This document shows positions 16,876 to 25,498 of a stretch of DNA of 37,484 bases, piece by piece. The position numbers and the translations under genes were made by a program. Under the pieces are notes generated by a model. The model saw only the letters and a list, made by a program, of their open reading frames with translations, did not search any database and had not been told where the DNA came from. Each line of letters begins with the position of its first letter. The first letter of the stretch is position 1. The stretch is taken from positions 1 through 37,484 of the forward strand of contig CAIXPL010000021.1 of the NCBI GenBank assembly GCA_903921325.1, read 5' to 3'. Source of the DNA: an uncultured Pseudomonadota bacterium (lineage in GTDB: Bacteria; Pseudomonadota; Gammaproteobacteria; Burkholderiales; SG8-39).

Positions 16876-17895
16876 TTACTGCAAATCGATTTTGCCGCGC
16901 GCCACGACCTCGGCCCAGCGTTCACTGCCAACGCGAATCTCCTGCGTGAACGGGGCTGACGCCAGGCCACTGGCCTCCATGCCGATCTCGGCGTATTGCG
17001 CACGTACTGCCGGCAGCGCAAGCACCGCGGCGAACTCCTGCTGCATGCGATCAACGATGGGTTTCGGTGTGGCGATGGGCATAAAAATTCCGACCCAGCC
17101 GGGCGTATTAAAATCAGGCACGCCGTTCTCGGCATACGTGCCGACCTCAGGTAACCCGGCTGAGCGGGCCAGAGAGGCCACCGCCAGGCCATAGAGGCGA
17201 CCTGATTTGACGAATTGCTGCGCGGTCGGCACCGTGGTCATCACCAAGGGAATCTGGCCGCCAAGCACATCGGCCATGGCCTGCCCACCGCCTTTGTAGG
17301 GCACATGGATGAGGTGTATGCCGGTGCGCTGCGCGAGCATCTCTCCGGCCAGATGAGTGGTCGAACCGATACCCGAGGTGCCAAAGCCGTACGTCGCCCC
17401 GCTCTGGCGGCCCAGTGCGATGAATTGGGCCAGGGTGCGCACTTTGAGTGAGGGATGAGCCACCAGCACCAGACCAAAATCGCCCAGCTTGGTCACCGGC
17501 ACCAGATCACGCAAAGTCGATACCGTCGCGTTCGGGAAAAGCTTGGGATTGAGCGACACCATCATGGTGCCGTCAACGGCGGCGAGCAGCGTGTAGCCAT
17601 CGGGCTGAGCGTTGGCGACGAGCTGCGCACCAATCGCCCCATTGGCGCCTGGGTGGTTTTCGATGACCAGTTGCTGGCCAAGACGCGAGCTCAAGTGCTC
17701 GGCCACCACGCGCATCGTGTTGTCGATCACACCGCCCGGGGGGACCGGCAGCACAGCCCGAATCGGTTTCGCGGGCCAGACCGCAGCAGCGTCGGCTGCC
17801 ATTGCAATTGGCCCCCACACCGGGCCCACCGCTGCCACACCCACAGCCAGCGCTGACAGTAAGCCAAGGACATGCGCAGAGCGAAAGAGATTCAT
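16876..17895 (-). CDS. Bug/TctC-family periplasmic binding protein C
   Basis: The 339-residue product has a signal peptide (VLGLLSALAVGVAAVGPVWG) and the family strand WPAKPIRAVLPVPPGGVIDN, plus IENHPGANGAIGAQ and HVPYKGGGQAM. The first ligand loop has PVPPGGVIDN where most family members have A-G-G, which should change the carboxylate pocket. It is divergent from the bis-MGD oxidoreductase gene across 111 bp and has no adjacent membrane partner. Confidence 0.92.
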   Translation of the reverse strand: MNLFRSAHVLGLLSALAVGVAAVGPVWGPIAMAADAAAVWPAKPIRAVLPVPPGGVIDNTMRVVAEHLSSRLGQQLVIENHPGANGAIGAQLVANAQPDGYTLLAAVDGTMMVSLNPKLFPNATVSTLRDLVPVTKLGDFGLVLVAHPSLKVRTLAQFIALGRQSGATYGFGTSGIGSTTHLAGEMLAQRTGIHLIHVPYKGGGQAMADVLGGQIPLVMTTVPTAQQFVKSGRLYGLAVASLARSAGLPEVGTYAENGVPDFNTPGWVGIFMPIATPKPIVDRMQQEFAAVLALPAVRAQYAEIGMEASGLASAPFTQEIRVGSERWAEVVARGKIDLQ

Positions 17896-18006
17896 AGGTC
17901 GTTAAATTCTGGTTCAATTGGCAACAGTCGTAGCAACCAATGTACCAAACTCAAACCCGCGCAAGGGCCGCAGATCGCCAGTGCGGTCATGCAGGAGCGT
18001 TTCCGC

Positions 18007-20205
18007 ATGGCAAGTCGCGTCATTCCGAGTACCTGTTCCGAGTGCCTGGTGCGCTGCGGCTCGCTCATCCACATGGAAGATGAGCAGGTAGTACGCATCA
18101 GCGGCAATCCCGATCACCCCGGAAGCCGGGGCGCGTTCTGCGTGAAAGGCGTACACGGTCCGATGTCGAGCCGACTGGGTGCGCGGCGCATCACGCACCC
18201 CATGCGGCGCACTGGGGCACGCGGTGCGGGCCAATGGGAGCGTATTTCCTGGCAAACCGCCTGCAGCGAGATTGCCGATCGCCTGGGCGAGATCAAAACG
18301 CGCCACGGCGCACCGTCGATCGCCGGTGCCGTGTCCAATCACACCCAGAGCAAAGGCATAGCGGTGCGCCTGCTGCTGCGCAGTCTTGGTTCACCCAACC
18401 TGATGATCAATCAGGACTTGTGTCATGGCTGCCGCGCCACCGCCTCATTGTTAACCGGTGTGACCGCCGATGCGGGCAGCGAGTTGAGCAAGGCCAAGGT
18501 CATTCTGGTGGTGGGCAAGAGCCCGTCGGAATCCCATGTGGTCGACTGGATGCGCATCAAGGCGGCGCGTGCTGCCGGTGCCACGCTGATCGTGGTGGAC
18601 CCACGGCGCACGGCGCTCGCAAAATTCGCCGACCACTGGCTCGCCATCACCCCGGGCACCGATGCGGCGCTTGCGCTCTCGATGATCCAGGTCGTGCTCG
18701 CTGAGGGCCTGATCGATGCCGAGTTTGTCGCCAAGCATTGCAGCGGCACCGAGGCCTTGCGCGAGCGCGCCGCGCACTACCCACCCGAGATAGCAGCAAC
18801 GCTCACCGGCATCGCGGCCGACACGATCCGCGCCATGGCCCGAGTGTTTGCCGGCGTTCGCCCGGCTGCGATGGTGCTTGGGCATGGCATCGATGCGCAG
18901 GCCAACGGCGTGGACACGGCCATGGCTTTCCAGTCGCTGCTCGCGCTGACCGGCAACATCGACCGCCCGGGCACCAATCGCCTGGCGCGGCAGATGCCGG
19001 GCTTACGCGATAATTTTGCGGCGATGCCTGAGTTCCGTCTGCCGCGCAATATCGAAGAGCAGACCATCGGCGCGGCGCAGTATCCGCTGTGGTCAGGGCC
19101 TGACAGCTGGGCGCGTGCCTGTCACAACCCGGCGGTGCTGCGCGCGGTGCATTCAAACGATCCGTACCCTGTGCGTGCCATGTATCTGAGCGGGGCCAAT
19201 ATCCTTTGCTCCTACCCCGACATGCAGCGCACCAAGGCGGCACTCGAAGCACTCGATCTGATCGTGGTGGCAGCCGATCAGCTCACGCCCACCGCCGAGA
19301 TGGCCGATTACTTTCTGCCTAAAACCACCCTGCTCGAGGAAGAAGATGTGTTCATGGACCAGGGCGGTCCGTGCCTGTCGTTCATGCAAAAAGTGCTGCC
19401 CCCGCTGGGTGAGGCCAGAAGCGATATCGACATCCTGATCAGCCTGTATCAGGCACTGCATGAGCGCGGCCATATCGAGTATGAACTGGTGCCCTGGCAG
19501 TCACACGCCGAATTCACCGCCTTCATGATCGAGAAAAGCTCGGTGCGGATGGAGGATTTGCGCAAAACCGGATTTCATCGACTGGACGTGCAATACGAGT
19601 CGTGGCGCCACGGCGGGTTCAAGACCCCCAGTGGCAAGATCGAGTTTGCATCGACGCGCCGCAGCGCCGCCGGCCTCGATCCGACGCCGGATTTTGTGGC
19701 ACCGAGCTATGGCACGCGCGATGATGGGTTTGATCTCATCCTGTTTACCGGGGTGCGCAGCATGGCCTACCAGAACACGCGCTTTCGCGAGCATGCGTGG
19801 GCACGGCGCCTGCAGGATGCCCCGGAATTACGCATCCACCCGGCCACGGCGGCAAGGCGCGGGATTGCACAGGGCGACTGGGTCTGGGTGCAGACACGCG
19901 CCGACATGCCGCGCTGCCTGGTGAAAGCACGCATCACCGATGAGGTGACCGAGAACACGGTGGCCACCGGCATGGGCTGGTGGTATCCCGAGATCAGCGA
20001 CACTGGCCACGGTGCGGAGACTTTCAATATCGGCGTGGCAGTGCCCTATGGCCCCCACTGTGATCCGGTATCGGGATCGGCTGAGGCGCGCAACACGGCG
20101 TGCCGGATCGAGCGCGCCGACAAGGATGAGGTTGCACTATTGATGCGGGAAGTACGCTCGGCAGAGGGTGCTGCCGGCCGCGGCGGGGCGCATCCTGTCG
20201 GTTGA
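18007..20205 (+). CDS. Molybdopterin (bis-MGD) oxidoreductase, formate dehydrogenase/DMSO reductase superfamily
   Basis: The start at 18007 is chosen because AGGAG lies 9 bp upstream and the protein then opens with the Fe-S site C10-x2-C13-x3-C17-x27-C45. The product is 732 residues with the usual four domains; LCHGCR (C139, C142) lies where the Mo-ligand cysteine is expected. There is no Tat signal, so it is cytoplasmic. The C-terminal molybdopterin-binding domain begins near GVRSMAYQNTRFREHAW. Substrates in the superfamily range from formate to hydroxylated aromatics, and no electron-transfer subunit is adjacent. The last 19 or so residues (after EVALLM) are read in another frame through a vapC remnant, so the natural C-terminus appears to have been lost at that join. 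An active enzyme is likely, but not certain. Confidence 0.87.
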   Translation: MASRVIPSTCSECLVRCGSLIHMEDEQVVRISGNPDHPGSRGAFCVKGVHGPMSSRLGARRITHPMRRTGARGAGQWERISWQTACSEIADRLGEIKTRHGAPSIAGAVSNHTQSKGIAVRLLLRSLGSPNLMINQDLCHGCRATASLLTGVTADAGSELSKAKVILVVGKSPSESHVVDWMRIKAARAAGATLIVVDPRRTALAKFADHWLAITPGTDAALALSMIQVVLAEGLIDAEFVAKHCSGTEALRERAAHYPPEIAATLTGIAADTIRAMARVFAGVRPAAMVLGHGIDAQANGVDTAMAFQSLLALTGNIDRPGTNRLARQMPGLRDNFAAMPEFRLPRNIEEQTIGAAQYPLWSGPDSWARACHNPAVLRAVHSNDPYPVRAMYLSGANILCSYPDMQRTKAALEALDLIVVAADQLTPTAEMADYFLPKTTLLEEEDVFMDQGGPCLSFMQKVLPPLGEARSDIDILISLYQALHERGHIEYELVPWQSHAEFTAFMIEKSSVRMEDLRKTGFHRLDVQYESWRHGGFKTPSGKIEFASTRRSAAGLDPTPDFVAPSYGTRDDGFDLILFTGVRSMAYQNTRFREHAWARRLQDAPELRIHPATAARRGIAQGDWVWVQTRADMPRCLVKARITDEVTENTVATGMGWWYPEISDTGHGAETFNIGVAVPYGPHCDPVSGSAEARNTACRIERADKDEVALLMREVRSAEGAAGRGGAHPVG

Positions 20206-20401
20206 CCTCGCTGTCGCCCGGCAACGCGCGCGGTTGCATGTTCCGAACCCGCGGGCGGAGCGCGATGCCTTGATTGCCGCAACGGCGCTTGTGCATCGCC
20301 TGAAGGTTGTCACCAGAAACGTCACCGACTTTGAGCCGATGGGCGTCGAGATCATCAATCCTTTGGACGGCACTGAGGCCAGCATGGGTGCCAGGTCTTG
20401 A
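20160..20401 (+). pseudogene. 3' fragment of a vapC-type PIN-domain toxin gene
   Basis: In a frame one base off the oxidoreductase, codons from about 20160 read RVLPAAAGRILSVDLAVARQ, then NPRAERDALIAATALVHRLK and VVTRNVTDFEPMGVEIINP, stopping at 20401. The block 'D-x-L-I-A-A-T-A-L-x-H-x-L-x-V-V-T-R-N-x-x-D-F' is the C-terminal half of VapC/FitB PIN ribonucleases with two of the conserved acidic residues. The first half with the D-T-N motif is missing and the usual stop after NPW has been passed. The fragment overlaps the 3' end of the oxidoreductase gene, so a deletion or insertion joined the two. Confidence 0.82.
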
Positions 20402-20518
20402 GCACGCTTGCCGAGCGCGCGTTCTACTCCGACGACCAGTACGCTCATCAACCGACGTCCCACTTCCGTAACGCGATTTCGGTGACAATCGGCGTTGGTT
20501 CGTTTAACGGAGATGGCG

Positions 20519-21535
20519 ATGTTTTTATCTTTGAAACGAGTACCCCTGCGTGAATCGTTCAGTGCGCTGACGAGGATCGCGTTGTCCGGCGTGGCCATTG
20601 CCACGGTTGCTTTGGTCCCTACCTGGGTGGCGGCTCAGGCGTTCCCGTCACAACCTGTGAGCCTCGTCGTGCCCTGGCCTGCCGGCGGCGGCAGCGACAT
20701 TTCCATGCGACTGCTCGCCGATGGTGCAAGCCATCGCATGGGTGTGCCGGTGGTGGTAGTGAATAAGCCCGGCGCCGGTGGCACGGTCGGCTTGAAGGAC
20801 GTGGCACAGTCCCGACCCGATGGCTACACACTGGCGATGCTCGCCACCGGTGCACTGTTTGCTCAGTACAACAACCCGGCCGCCAATCCGATCTCTGATT
20901 TCGAGCTGATTGCCTTTTTTGGTGATGACCCGGCCGCATTGACCGTGAGTGCCAAGACCGGCTTCAAGACGGTGGCCGATTTCATTGCGGCGGCGAAGGC
21001 CGCACCGGGACGAATCCGGAACGGCAACGACCAGCCCGGCGGTACCTCACATGTCACAGCGTCCCTGCTTGAAAAAGCCCTTGGAGTACGGCTCATCAAA
21101 GTACCTTATGCCGGGTTTGCGCCGACGGTTCAGGCTCTGTTGGCCGGTGAACTCGATAGCACGACCGTCGGCGTGCCTGATGTATTGCAACACCACCAGG
21201 CCGGCACCGTACGCATGTTGGGTGTGGCCGCCACTGAGCGCCACTTTCTGGCCCCCGATGTGCCAACGTTTCGTGAACAAGGTATCGATTTTGTCTCTGG
21301 CACCTGGCGGGTCATTGTCGGCCCGCGCGGCATTCCCGCCGATCGCCTTGCGATCCTCGAGTCGCGCCTGCTAGAGACGATGAACGATGTTGAGTTCAAG
21401 GCCAAGGCACGCGCCGCCGGCTTCATTGTCGCCCCGCTCGGCCGCAGCGATACGGCGCGGCGACTCGCCGCCGAGGACGCCGCCATGTATCCGGTCTTTC
21501 TTGAAGCAGGATTGGTTAAGACACGCCAGAAGTGA
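20519..21535 (+). CDS. Bug/TctC-family periplasmic binding protein D (TTT system)
   Basis: The 338-residue product has a signal peptide (ALSGVAIATVALVPTWVAA) and FPSQPVSLVVPWPAGGGSDI, VVNKPGAGGTVGLK and KVPYAGFAPTVQ. The start at 20519 is preferred because GGAG lies 6 bp upstream; an ATG at 20513 is adjacent to it. It is the first gene of a complete tripartite tricarboxylate transporter unit: TctB follows 2 bp after its stop and TctA after that. It captures a carboxylate in the periplasm and hands it to TctAB. The ligand is unknown. Confidence 0.93.
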   Translation: MFLSLKRVPLRESFSALTRIALSGVAIATVALVPTWVAAQAFPSQPVSLVVPWPAGGGSDISMRLLADGASHRMGVPVVVVNKPGAGGTVGLKDVAQSRPDGYTLAMLATGALFAQYNNPAANPISDFELIAFFGDDPAALTVSAKTGFKTVADFIAAAKAAPGRIRNGNDQPGGTSHVTASLLEKALGVRLIKVPYAGFAPTVQALLAGELDSTTVGVPDVLQHHQAGTVRMLGVAATERHFLAPDVPTFREQGIDFVSGTWRVIVGPRGIPADRLAILESRLLETMNDVEFKAKARAAGFIVAPLGRSDTARRLAAEDAAMYPVFLEAGLVKTRQK

Positions 21536-21537
21536 GC

Positions 21538-22002
21538 ATGACAACCCGGCTGAACCTGCGGTTCAATCAGGACACGCTGAGCGGCGCCCTGTGCGTTGCA
21601 GTGGCAGTGGTGGGTCTGGTGGCGGGGCATTCGCTTGACATGGGTACAGCCGCCGAGATGGGGCCGGGCTATGTGCCACGCCTGCTTTGCCTGGGCCTGC
21701 TTGGCATGGGTTTGTTGATTGCGCTGCTCGGGTTACGCAGCCCCGGCGCACGGCCAACACCGGTGGCCTGGCGACCCTTGCTGGTCATTACCGGCGCAGT
21801 GCTGGTGTTTGCGGCTTCACTTGAGCGGCTTGGACTCGCGCTGGCGGTGATCCTTGCCGTGGTCATCGCCAGTCTCGCTACGCCCGGGGCGCGGGCGCGC
21901 GAGATCGTAACGGCGGCGCTGATGCTCGCCATCGCCGTGGTGCTGATCTTCGTCACCGGACTGGGCCTGCCCGTACCGGTGCTACCGGCGCTGGATCGAT
22001 AG
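21538..22002 (+). CDS. tctB: TctB, small membrane subunit of tripartite tricarboxylate transporter
   Basis: This 154-residue protein has four hydrophobic segments (for example LCVAVAVVGLVAGHSL, LGLLGMGLLIALLGL, ALAVILAVVIASLA and ALMLAIAVVLIFVTGLGL) and the family pattern AAEMGPGYVPRLL near residue 40. The ATG at 21538 follows the Bug gene stop by 2 bp; a GTG at 21532 overlapping it is less likely. TctB is the poorly conserved partner of TctA in the inner membrane. Confidence 0.9.
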   Translation: MTTRLNLRFNQDTLSGALCVAVAVVGLVAGHSLDMGTAAEMGPGYVPRLLCLGLLGMGLLIALLGLRSPGARPTPVAWRPLLVITGAVLVFAASLERLGLALAVILAVVIASLATPGARAREIVTAALMLAIAVVLIFVTGLGLPVPVLPALDR

Positions 22003-22015
22003 GGCCACCGTCAGG

Positions 22016-23521
22016 ATGGATTTTCTATTCGGCAATATCGTGCACGGGTTGGCTGTGGCGATGACCCCAGCCAATCTGGGGCTGTGCTTGATCGGCTGCG
22101 TGTTGGGTACCCTGATCGGTGTGCTTCCCGGGCTGGGTCCAACGGCAACCGTGGCGATGCTGATGCCGGTGACCTTCAGGCTTGAGCCAACCGGTGCACT
22201 CATCATGATGGCTGGCGTGTTCTATGGATCGCAGTATGGTGGATCGACGACCGCCATTCTGGTCAATCTACCGGGAGAGTCCTCTTCGGTGGTCACCTGC
22301 CTGGATGGCTACGCGATGGCGCGCCAGGGGCGTGCCGGTGCTGCCCTGGCCATTGCTGCGCTCGCCTCGCTGTTCGCAGGCACGGTGACGACTTTCTTGA
22401 TTGCCTGGGCCGGGCCCGCGATTGCGTCGGTCGCATTGCAGTTCCAGTCCCCTGACTATGTCGCGGTGATGGTACTGGGCCTGGTCGCCGCAGTTGTGCT
22501 GGCGCATGGTTCGGTGCTCAAAGCGGTGGCGATGATACTGCTCGGTATTTTTCTGGGTTTGATCGGGACCGATGTGAGCACGAGCGAGCAGCGCTTCACC
22601 TTTGGCCTTGATACGCTATTCGATGGTATCGGCTTCGTGCCCTTGTCAATGGGCCTTTTCGGTCTGGCAGAGATCATGTTCAATCTTGAGGGTGGCGGCG
22701 AAGCAAACCGCACCCGGGTGGCGATCGATCGTCTGTGGCCGACGCGGCAAGATTTTCGTGAGGCTACGCCGGCTGCGATCCGTGGCACGCTGCTCGGCTG
22801 CTTTTTGGGTGTGTTGCCTGGCGGTGGTTCGACGATTCCGTCGTTTGCCGCCTACAGTCTTGAGAAGAAACTGGCACGCGACCCGTCACGTTTTGGCCAC
22901 GGCGCGGTCGAAGGAGTCGCTGGGCCGGAGGCGGCCAACAATGCCGGTGCCCAGGCGTGCTTCATTCCGATGCTCTCACTGGGCATCCCCCCCAATGCGG
23001 TGATGGCGCTGATGGTGGGGGCGATGATGATTCACGGTATTCAGCCCGGGCCGCAGATCATTCAGAAACAGCCGGATCTGTTCTGGGGGCTGGTGGCCAG
23101 CATGTGGATCGGCAATGCCATGCTGATCGTACTCAACCTGCCCCTCATCTGGATCTGGGTCAAGCTGCTCGAAGTGCCCTATCGGTTCTTGTTCCCCGCG
23201 GTCATTGTGTTGTGCGGCATCGGCGTCTACAGCATCGATAACCGACTGAGTGATGTCGTGCTGATGGCCTTCTTTGGTGTCTTTGGCTACGGTTTACGCA
23301 AGCTCGACTGCGAGCCCGCGCCGCTGTTGCTCGGTTTCATCCTCGGTCCGCTCATCGAGGAGAATTTCAGGCGCTCGCTCATGTTAAGTGGCGGCGACCC
23401 GAGCGTGTTTGTGACCCGCCCGATCAGTCTGGGGTTTCTCACGGTGTCTGCCGTTTTGCTCGCGGCCGTTTTGCTGCCAGCGTTTCAGCAGCGTCGCGAG
23501 CAGTGGAGCGAGGAGTCGTGA
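22016..23521 (+). CDS. tctA: TctA, large membrane subunit of tripartite tricarboxylate transporter
   Basis: The 501-residue protein has about eleven membrane segments. Conserved TctA signatures are present: GVLPGLGPTATVAMLMPVTF near residue 40, FYGSQYGGSTTAILVNLPGE, and GVLPGGGSTIPSFAAYSLEK with EGVAGPEAANNAGAQ and IPMLSLGIPPNAVMALMVGA in the second repeat. The two G-x-L-P-G-x-G loops mark the inverted repeats of this secondary carrier. It lies 13 bp after tctB. It is the only TctA in the window, so the five other Bug proteins may compete for or share it. Confidence 0.95.
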   Translation: MDFLFGNIVHGLAVAMTPANLGLCLIGCVLGTLIGVLPGLGPTATVAMLMPVTFRLEPTGALIMMAGVFYGSQYGGSTTAILVNLPGESSSVVTCLDGYAMARQGRAGAALAIAALASLFAGTVTTFLIAWAGPAIASVALQFQSPDYVAVMVLGLVAAVVLAHGSVLKAVAMILLGIFLGLIGTDVSTSEQRFTFGLDTLFDGIGFVPLSMGLFGLAEIMFNLEGGGEANRTRVAIDRLWPTRQDFREATPAAIRGTLLGCFLGVLPGGGSTIPSFAAYSLEKKLARDPSRFGHGAVEGVAGPEAANNAGAQACFIPMLSLGIPPNAVMALMVGAMMIHGIQPGPQIIQKQPDLFWGLVASMWIGNAMLIVLNLPLIWIWVKLLEVPYRFLFPAVIVLCGIGVYSIDNRLSDVVLMAFFGVFGYGLRKLDCEPAPLLLGFILGPLIEENFRRSLMLSGGDPSVFVTRPISLGFLTVSAVLLAAVLLPAFQQRREQWSEES

Positions 23522-23556
23522 GCCTGGTCTCCTAGCGAATTCCCGGGGAACCAGGC
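23522..23556 (+). terminator. Stem-loop after tctA
   Basis: GCCTGGT (23522-23528) pairs with ACCAGGC (23550-23556), starting directly after the tctA stop; CTCC and GGGG inside could extend the stem with a mismatch. No T-run follows, so it may stop transcription weakly or protect the 3' end of the operon mRNA. Confidence 0.45.
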
Positions 23557-24006
23557 AATGTCATCCCCGGCCCGCTAGTTCTCCTTGTGCGGCGAACCGA
23601 GATGCGGGGTGGCGGGATAGACGAAGTTGGTCTTCACCGGCCCCATGACCAGCACGGCAGATTTCATGCCGTTATCACCGGAGGTCCAGACGATCTGCCA
23701 GACTATTTCCCCATTTTGCCACCACCAATCTCACGAGTCACTCCTGGATATCCGTGTGTATCCATCGTACTTAGTGAAATGACGAACGTCGATGCGGCCC
23801 TCGTCCACCAGGTAGCGAATTGCTGGACCCTGGCAAGGACAACTTCGAACATATACGATCAGATCGCCAATCTGGCTCCGCCGCTATTCGCTTTGCAGTG
23901 GTATGCCGGCTTCGCGCAGACGATAGCGGTGGGCGGTGCCCTCGTGAAGATTGCGCAAATCGGCGAGAGAGTCAGTCCGTCGCGCCCGAATACAACAGAA
24001 CTACGC
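23557..24006. other. Stretch of gene debris between tctA and Bug E
   Basis: About 450 bp hold no intact gene. Besides the vapB start described separately, the minus strand has an open tail of about 50 codons ending at 23575 (VWTSGDNGMKSAVLVMGPVK ... SPHKEN), another of about 30 codons near 23760-23840 (IRYLVDEGRIDVRHFTKYDG), and a third around 23895-23980 (DLRNLHEGTAHRYRLREAGI) that ends in a stop. Each reads like coding sequence but none could be assigned to a family. A plus-strand frame of 142 codons across this stretch has no recognisable content and is judged spurious. Confidence 0.5.
23675..23734 (-). pseudogene. 5' fragment of a vapB/AbrB-type antitoxin gene
   Basis: From a GTG at 23734, with AGGAG 6 bp upstream, the frame reads (M)RLVVAKWGNSLADRLDLR and stops after 19 residues. 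'x-L-x-V-A-K-W-G-N-S-L-A-x-R-L' is the beginning of AbrB-fold (VapB/MazE-type) antitoxins, which usually run to about 75-85 residues with P-x following R-L/I. Similarity ends near 23690, where unrelated sequence begins. It lies on the strand opposite to the vapC fragment at 20160-20401, 3.3 kb away. Confidence 0.68.
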
Positions 24007-24966
24007 CTAGTTTGACGCAGCGCCTGTCATTCTAATCACGCGCGCCCATCGTTCAGTGTCCAGCTTCAGAGTGAGACCCATGTCCACCGGCGAACTGCCT
24101 ATGGTATCCAGGCTCAGATCAAAAAGACGTTTTGCCACGTCGGGTTGCTTGAGGATTTCCGCACTGATAGCCGAAAGCTTCTCTGCGATGGCCTGCGGCG
24201 TGCCGGCCGGAGCCACCATGCCAAACCAGTTCGAGGAAGCAAACCCGGGCAGTGCCGAGGCCATGGTTGGCACATCAGGAAGCGCGGCATTGCGCTGTCC
24301 GCTGCCCACGGCCAACACCTTCACTTTGCCGGTTTGAATGTGCGGCAACGCGGATGACAGCACGACAAACATCATCTCAACTTGCCCGGCCAGCAATGCG
24401 GCGAGCGCCGGGCCACCGCCCTGATACGGAATGTGCACGAGCTTGACCCCTGCCATGGACCCGAACATTTCGGCCGTAAGGTGCGCTGTACTGCCCTTGC
24501 CCTGAGAGGAATAATTGAGCCGTTCTGGATTGGCTTTGGCAAATGCAATCAATTGCGCGACGTTGTCCACGGCCACTTTGGGGTGCATGAGCAGCACGAG
24601 CGGCGTGGCGGCGAGCACCGAGATCGGCACAAAACCGTCGGCATCAAAGGACAGCGGCGCGTAGAGCGTGCGATTGATGACCAGCGGCTCCGACGGCGTG
24701 AACAAGATGGTATAGCCATCGCCGGCAGCTCTGGATACCAATTCCATGCCGATGTTGCCGTTTGCTCCAGCTCGATTCTCGACAATAAACGGTTGGCCCA
24801 GCCTGCCTTGCATTTTCTCGGCAAAGATCCGCGCCAATAAATCACCGGTGCCCCCGGTTGCGTACGGAACAACAAATTTTACCGGCTTGACGGGATAGTC
24901 TTGGGCGACAGTGGCAGTCGACAAAAAGCATCCAAGGACCAGGGCAAACACAGTGCGACCGAGCAC
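24007..24966 (-). CDS. Bug/TctC-family periplasmic binding protein E
   Basis: The product is 319 residues from GTG at 24966, chosen because AGGAGGA lies 6 bp upstream and the signal peptide (LGRTVFALVLGCFLSTATVA) follows directly; the frame continues upstream only into the beta-subunit gene. The mature part opens YPVKPVKFVVPYATGGTGDL and has VENRAGANGNIGME and HIPYQGGGPAL. It is the third gene of an operon with the ring-hydroxylating oxygenase alpha and beta subunits, 14 bp after beta, so it probably delivers the aromatic substrate of that enzyme. Confidence 0.92.
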   Translation of the reverse strand: MLGRTVFALVLGCFLSTATVAQDYPVKPVKFVVPYATGGTGDLLARIFAEKMQGRLGQPFIVENRAGANGNIGMELVSRAAGDGYTILFTPSEPLVINRTLYAPLSFDADGFVPISVLAATPLVLLMHPKVAVDNVAQLIAFAKANPERLNYSSQGKGSTAHLTAEMFGSMAGVKLVHIPYQGGGPALAALLAGQVEMMFVVLSSALPHIQTGKVKVLAVGSGQRNAALPDVPTMASALPGFASSNWFGMVAPAGTPQAIAEKLSAISAEILKQPDVAKRLFDLSLDTIGSSPVDMGLTLKLDTERWARVIRMTGAASN

Positions 24967-24979
24967 GATCTTCCTCCTG

Positions 24980-25498
24980 TTACAGGCAGTAGATATCCAA
25001 CATGCTCGGAATGTCGTCATTTTGCAAAATGATCTTTTTGCTACGGATCCGCCAGCCGGCGCTTGCTGGCTCCAGCTTGTACTCGGATCGACCAAAAAAT
25101 ACATGCTGCGTTCGCGATCGCACGAATAACACATGACACACCCATGTCGCCCGTAGCGTCATTTTATCGACCGTCGCCGTGCCAACCGCTGCAATGTTGG
25201 AAATTAGATGGGCTGTCCGGGGCAACGGGGTCGACGCCGGTGATTTGCCGGAGCGCACCCGTACGAGACGATCCTCAAGGCCCTTGCGGCTCTCATAGAA
25301 AAAATGTGACAGGGCGTTGTCGGTCTGCTCGTTGATGCCGGTTTCATCGCCCCACATCGGTGCCCAGAAAGTGCAATCCGGCAAGAAAAGTTCGAGCCAC
25401 TCATCCCAGCGACGCTCATCGAGCAGGATGCCATCCTGTTGAATCAAGGCGGTGCCAATCGATATCAACCGGGCAAGATCGGCGAGAGAATCGTTCAT
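24980..25498 (-). CDS. Aromatic ring-hydroxylating dioxygenase, beta subunit
   Basis: The 172-residue protein has the cystatin-like (SnoaL/NTF2) fold of dioxygenase beta subunits: DERRWDEWLELFLPDCTFWA, then DETGINEQTDNALSHFFYE, RTAHLISNI and FFGRSEYKLEPASAGWRIRS. Beta subunits stabilise the alpha3beta3 hexamer. The start at 25498 overlaps the alpha stop (ATGA). A longer in-frame extension would lie inside the alpha gene and is not used. Confidence 0.9.
   Translation of the reverse strand: MNDSLADLARLISIGTALIQQDGILLDERRWDEWLELFLPDCTFWAPMWGDETGINEQTDNALSHFFYESRKGLEDRLVRVRSGKSPASTPLPRTAHLISNIAAVGTATVDKMTLRATWVCHVLFVRSRTQHVFFGRSEYKLEPASAGWRIRSKKIILQNDDIPSMLDIYCL

Noticed and set aside
23587-24015. 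A 142-codon plus-strand frame between tctA and Bug E.
   Set aside because: No family features, no ribosome-binding site, and minus-strand frames in the same stretch carry recognisable debris, including the vapB start.
24967-25134. Longer N-terminus for Bug E.
   Set aside because: It overlaps the dioxygenase beta subunit gene; a GTG with strong AGGAGGA site and signal peptide lies at 24966.
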